From the NCBI RefSeq assembly GCF_001425485.1, contig NZ_LMQW01000012.1, positions 105,170 to 169,169 on the forward strand: a DNA stretch of 64,000 nucleotides, given 5' to 3'. Positions 63,053-64,000 of the stretch are shown in pieces. Source of the DNA: Aureimonas sp. Leaf427. GTDB taxonomy: Bacteria > Pseudomonadota > Alphaproteobacteria > Rhizobiales > Rhizobiaceae. The translations under genes were made by a program, and so were the position numbers. The notes under the pieces were generated by a model. That model searched no databases. It had not been told where the DNA came from and was given only the letters and a program-made list of their open reading frames with translations. Position 1 is the stretch's first letter; every line of letters starts with the position of its first letter.

Positions 63053-63505
63053 TTGCCCGCGCCCACGACACTTCCCCTCGACGATCAGCTCTGCTTCGCG
63101 CTCTACAGCGCGTCGATGGCGGTCACGCGGACCTACAAGCCGCTGCTCGACCGGCTCGGCCTGACCTATCCGCAATATCTCGTCCTCCACACGCTCTGGG
63201 AGGCGGACAGCCGCGGCATCGGCGCCATCGCGGAGCGGCTGGACCTCGAATCCAGCACCGTCACGCCGCTCGTCAAGCGCCTGGAAACCGCCGGCTTCGT
63301 CACCCGCCGCCGCAATCCCGCCGACGAGCGCCAGGTGGTCGTCGCGCTGACGACGGCAGGCCTTGCCATGCGCGAGGCCTGCGCCTGCCTCGGCGAAGCC
63401 CTGCTCGCCGCCTCCGGCATGCCGCTGCGGCGCATCGGCGAGCTCAACGCGGAAATCCGGATGCTGCGCGACGCGCTGGCGACGCGGCAGGAGGATGTCG
63501 CTTGA
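63053..63505 (+). CDS. ohrR: MarR-family organic peroxide sensor OhrR
   Basis: A 150-residue winged-helix repressor starting at a TTG (63053) with GGAA upstream. The sensing Cys14 is in DDQLCFALYSASMAV, and TYPQYLVLHTLWE is the OhrR signature; the winged helix is RLDLESSTVTPLVKRLE. Cys110 and Cys112 (REACACLGEAL) lie where the resolving Cys of two-Cys OhrR proteins is found, so it probably works by an intersubunit disulfide. It should repress ohr and itself until organic peroxides oxidise Cys14. Confidence 0.93.
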   Translation: MPAPTTLPLDDQLCFALYSASMAVTRTYKPLLDRLGLTYPQYLVLHTLWEADSRGIGAIAERLDLESSTVTPLVKRLETAGFVTRRRNPADERQVVVALTTAGLAMREACACLGEALLAASGMPLRRIGELNAEIRMLRDALATRQEDVA

Positions 63506-63539
63506 TTCAGGCTCACCTCTTCGCGCCCGCGGCCGCCCC

Positions 63540-64000
63540 TCAATAGCTCGGCGGCGTGATGGCCCATACGATCTGGAGGGGGACGGTGCCGGTGGAGCGG
63601 TAGCGGTGGGGCTTGGTGGAGGGGAAGGCGAAGCTGTCGCCGGCGCGCAGGTTGTAGCGCTTCTCCTCGACGAAAAGCTCCATCTCGCCGGCGAGGATCA
63701 GGCCGGCCTCCTCGCCTTCATGCTTGTAGGGCTCGGGGCCGCTGCCGGCGCCGGGCTGTAGCGTGCAGAAGAGAAGCTCCAGCGCGCCGTCGAGGCTCGG
63801 CGTCAGAAGCTCGTCGACGATGCCGACGCCGGACATGGTCATGCGCCGGCGCTGGTGGGCGCGCACGACGACGTCGCTTTCCGCGCTCGGCGGCTCCGGC
63901 TGGTCGGAGCGGAAGAACCAGCCGATCGTGACGCCCATCGTCTCGGAAATCTGCTGGAGCTGGCGGATCGTCGGCGTCGAGAGCCCGCGTTCGACCTGGC
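63540..64000 (-). CDS. XRE-family regulator with cupin domain, 5' end beyond the right edge
   Basis: The minus strand is open from 64000 to the stop at 63540. The visible part begins QVERGLSTPTIRQLQQISET, the end of a helix-turn-helix, then GVTIGWFF, and continues into a cupin (EGEEAGLILAGEMELFVEEK, AGDSFAFPSTKPHRYRSTG). This HTH-plus-cupin layout occurs in regulators of amine, betaine or amino-acid use such as PuuR. An ATG at 63938 lies inside the domain and is not the true start. Target genes are unknown. Confidence 0.9.
   Translation of the reverse strand, partial: QVERGLSTPTIRQLQQISETMGVTIGWFFRSDQPEPPSAESDVVVRAHQRRRMTMSGVGIVDELLTPSLDGALELLFCTLQPGAGSGPEPYKHEGEEAGLILAGEMELFVEEKRYNLRAGDSFAFPSTKPHRYRSTGTVPLQIVWAITPPSY

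Overview
The window is a compact, very GC-rich chromosome segment (small intergenic gaps, frequent ATGA start/stop overlaps) from an alphaproteobacterium. A GapR-family nucleoid protein, three chemoreceptors ending in W-x-x-F tails, an ExoY-type sugar transferase, an OhrR/Ohr pair, an HWE-family histidine kinase and mosaic palindromes of the type common in Rhizobiaceae all point to the order Hyphomicrobiales (Rhizobiales). A family such as Aurantimonadaceae is possible, but that is a guess. I saw no rRNA, tRNA, CRISPR array, prophage or intact insertion sequence.

Region by region. 0-4 kb: an unrecognised gene cut by the left edge, a VOC protein, and the 5-oxoprolinase genes pxpA (+) and pxpB-pxpC (-), transcribed divergently. 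4-9 kb: an RND adaptor and permease pair. 9-13 kb (-): a polar amino-acid ABC binding protein and permease with a homocysteine S-methyltransferase, then a Gfo/Idh/MocA dehydrogenase. 13-15 kb: a soluble double-PAS chemoreceptor. 15-20 kb: an AraC regulator divergent from an aromatic-amine-dehydrogenase-like operon (heavy chain, MauE-like, MauD-like, TTQ light chain) with two c-type cytochromes. 20-28 kb: an AllE-type cupin, a single-domain response regulator, a hybrid kinase, an HWE kinase with a PepSY membrane protein, and iolB. 28-31 kb: a membrane chemoreceptor and a DUF2939 protein.

31-39 kb is the most unusual part. A type I secretion adaptor and ABC transporter lie directly downstream of a 667-residue protein with five degenerate repeats and no RTX nonapeptides. 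Upstream of that is a 324-residue Asn/Asp/Ser-rich acidic protein. A perfect 29-bp inverted repeat brackets 207 bp immediately upstream of the 667-residue gene, which is the geometry of an invertible promoter or a small mobile element. 39-44 kb holds a protein with a HEPN-like R-x4-H motif, a NarX/NarL-like pair, a LuxR-type regulator, an ExoY-like transferase and a luciferase-like oxidoreductase. Together with the secretion genes this could be a surface or matrix module, but that link is inference.

44-54 kb: a Cache chemoreceptor, a tandem palindrome array beside gapR, a transglutaminase-like protein, a DeoR regulator, a small lipoprotein, a Gdx/SugE-type transporter, a 28-residue membrane protein, and a divergent FAD oxidoreductase and aminotransferase pair that share two TTTCAC-N4-GTGAA sites. 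54-62 kb: an orphan ParD-like antitoxin, a MOSC protein, and a complete polar amino-acid ABC transporter divergent from an amidinohydrolase, a class II aldolase and a Rieske oxygenase; these could together take up and degrade a guanidino or betaine-type compound. 62-64 kb: palindromic repeats, the ohr/ohrR peroxide module with twin operators, and a cupin XRE regulator cut by the right edge.
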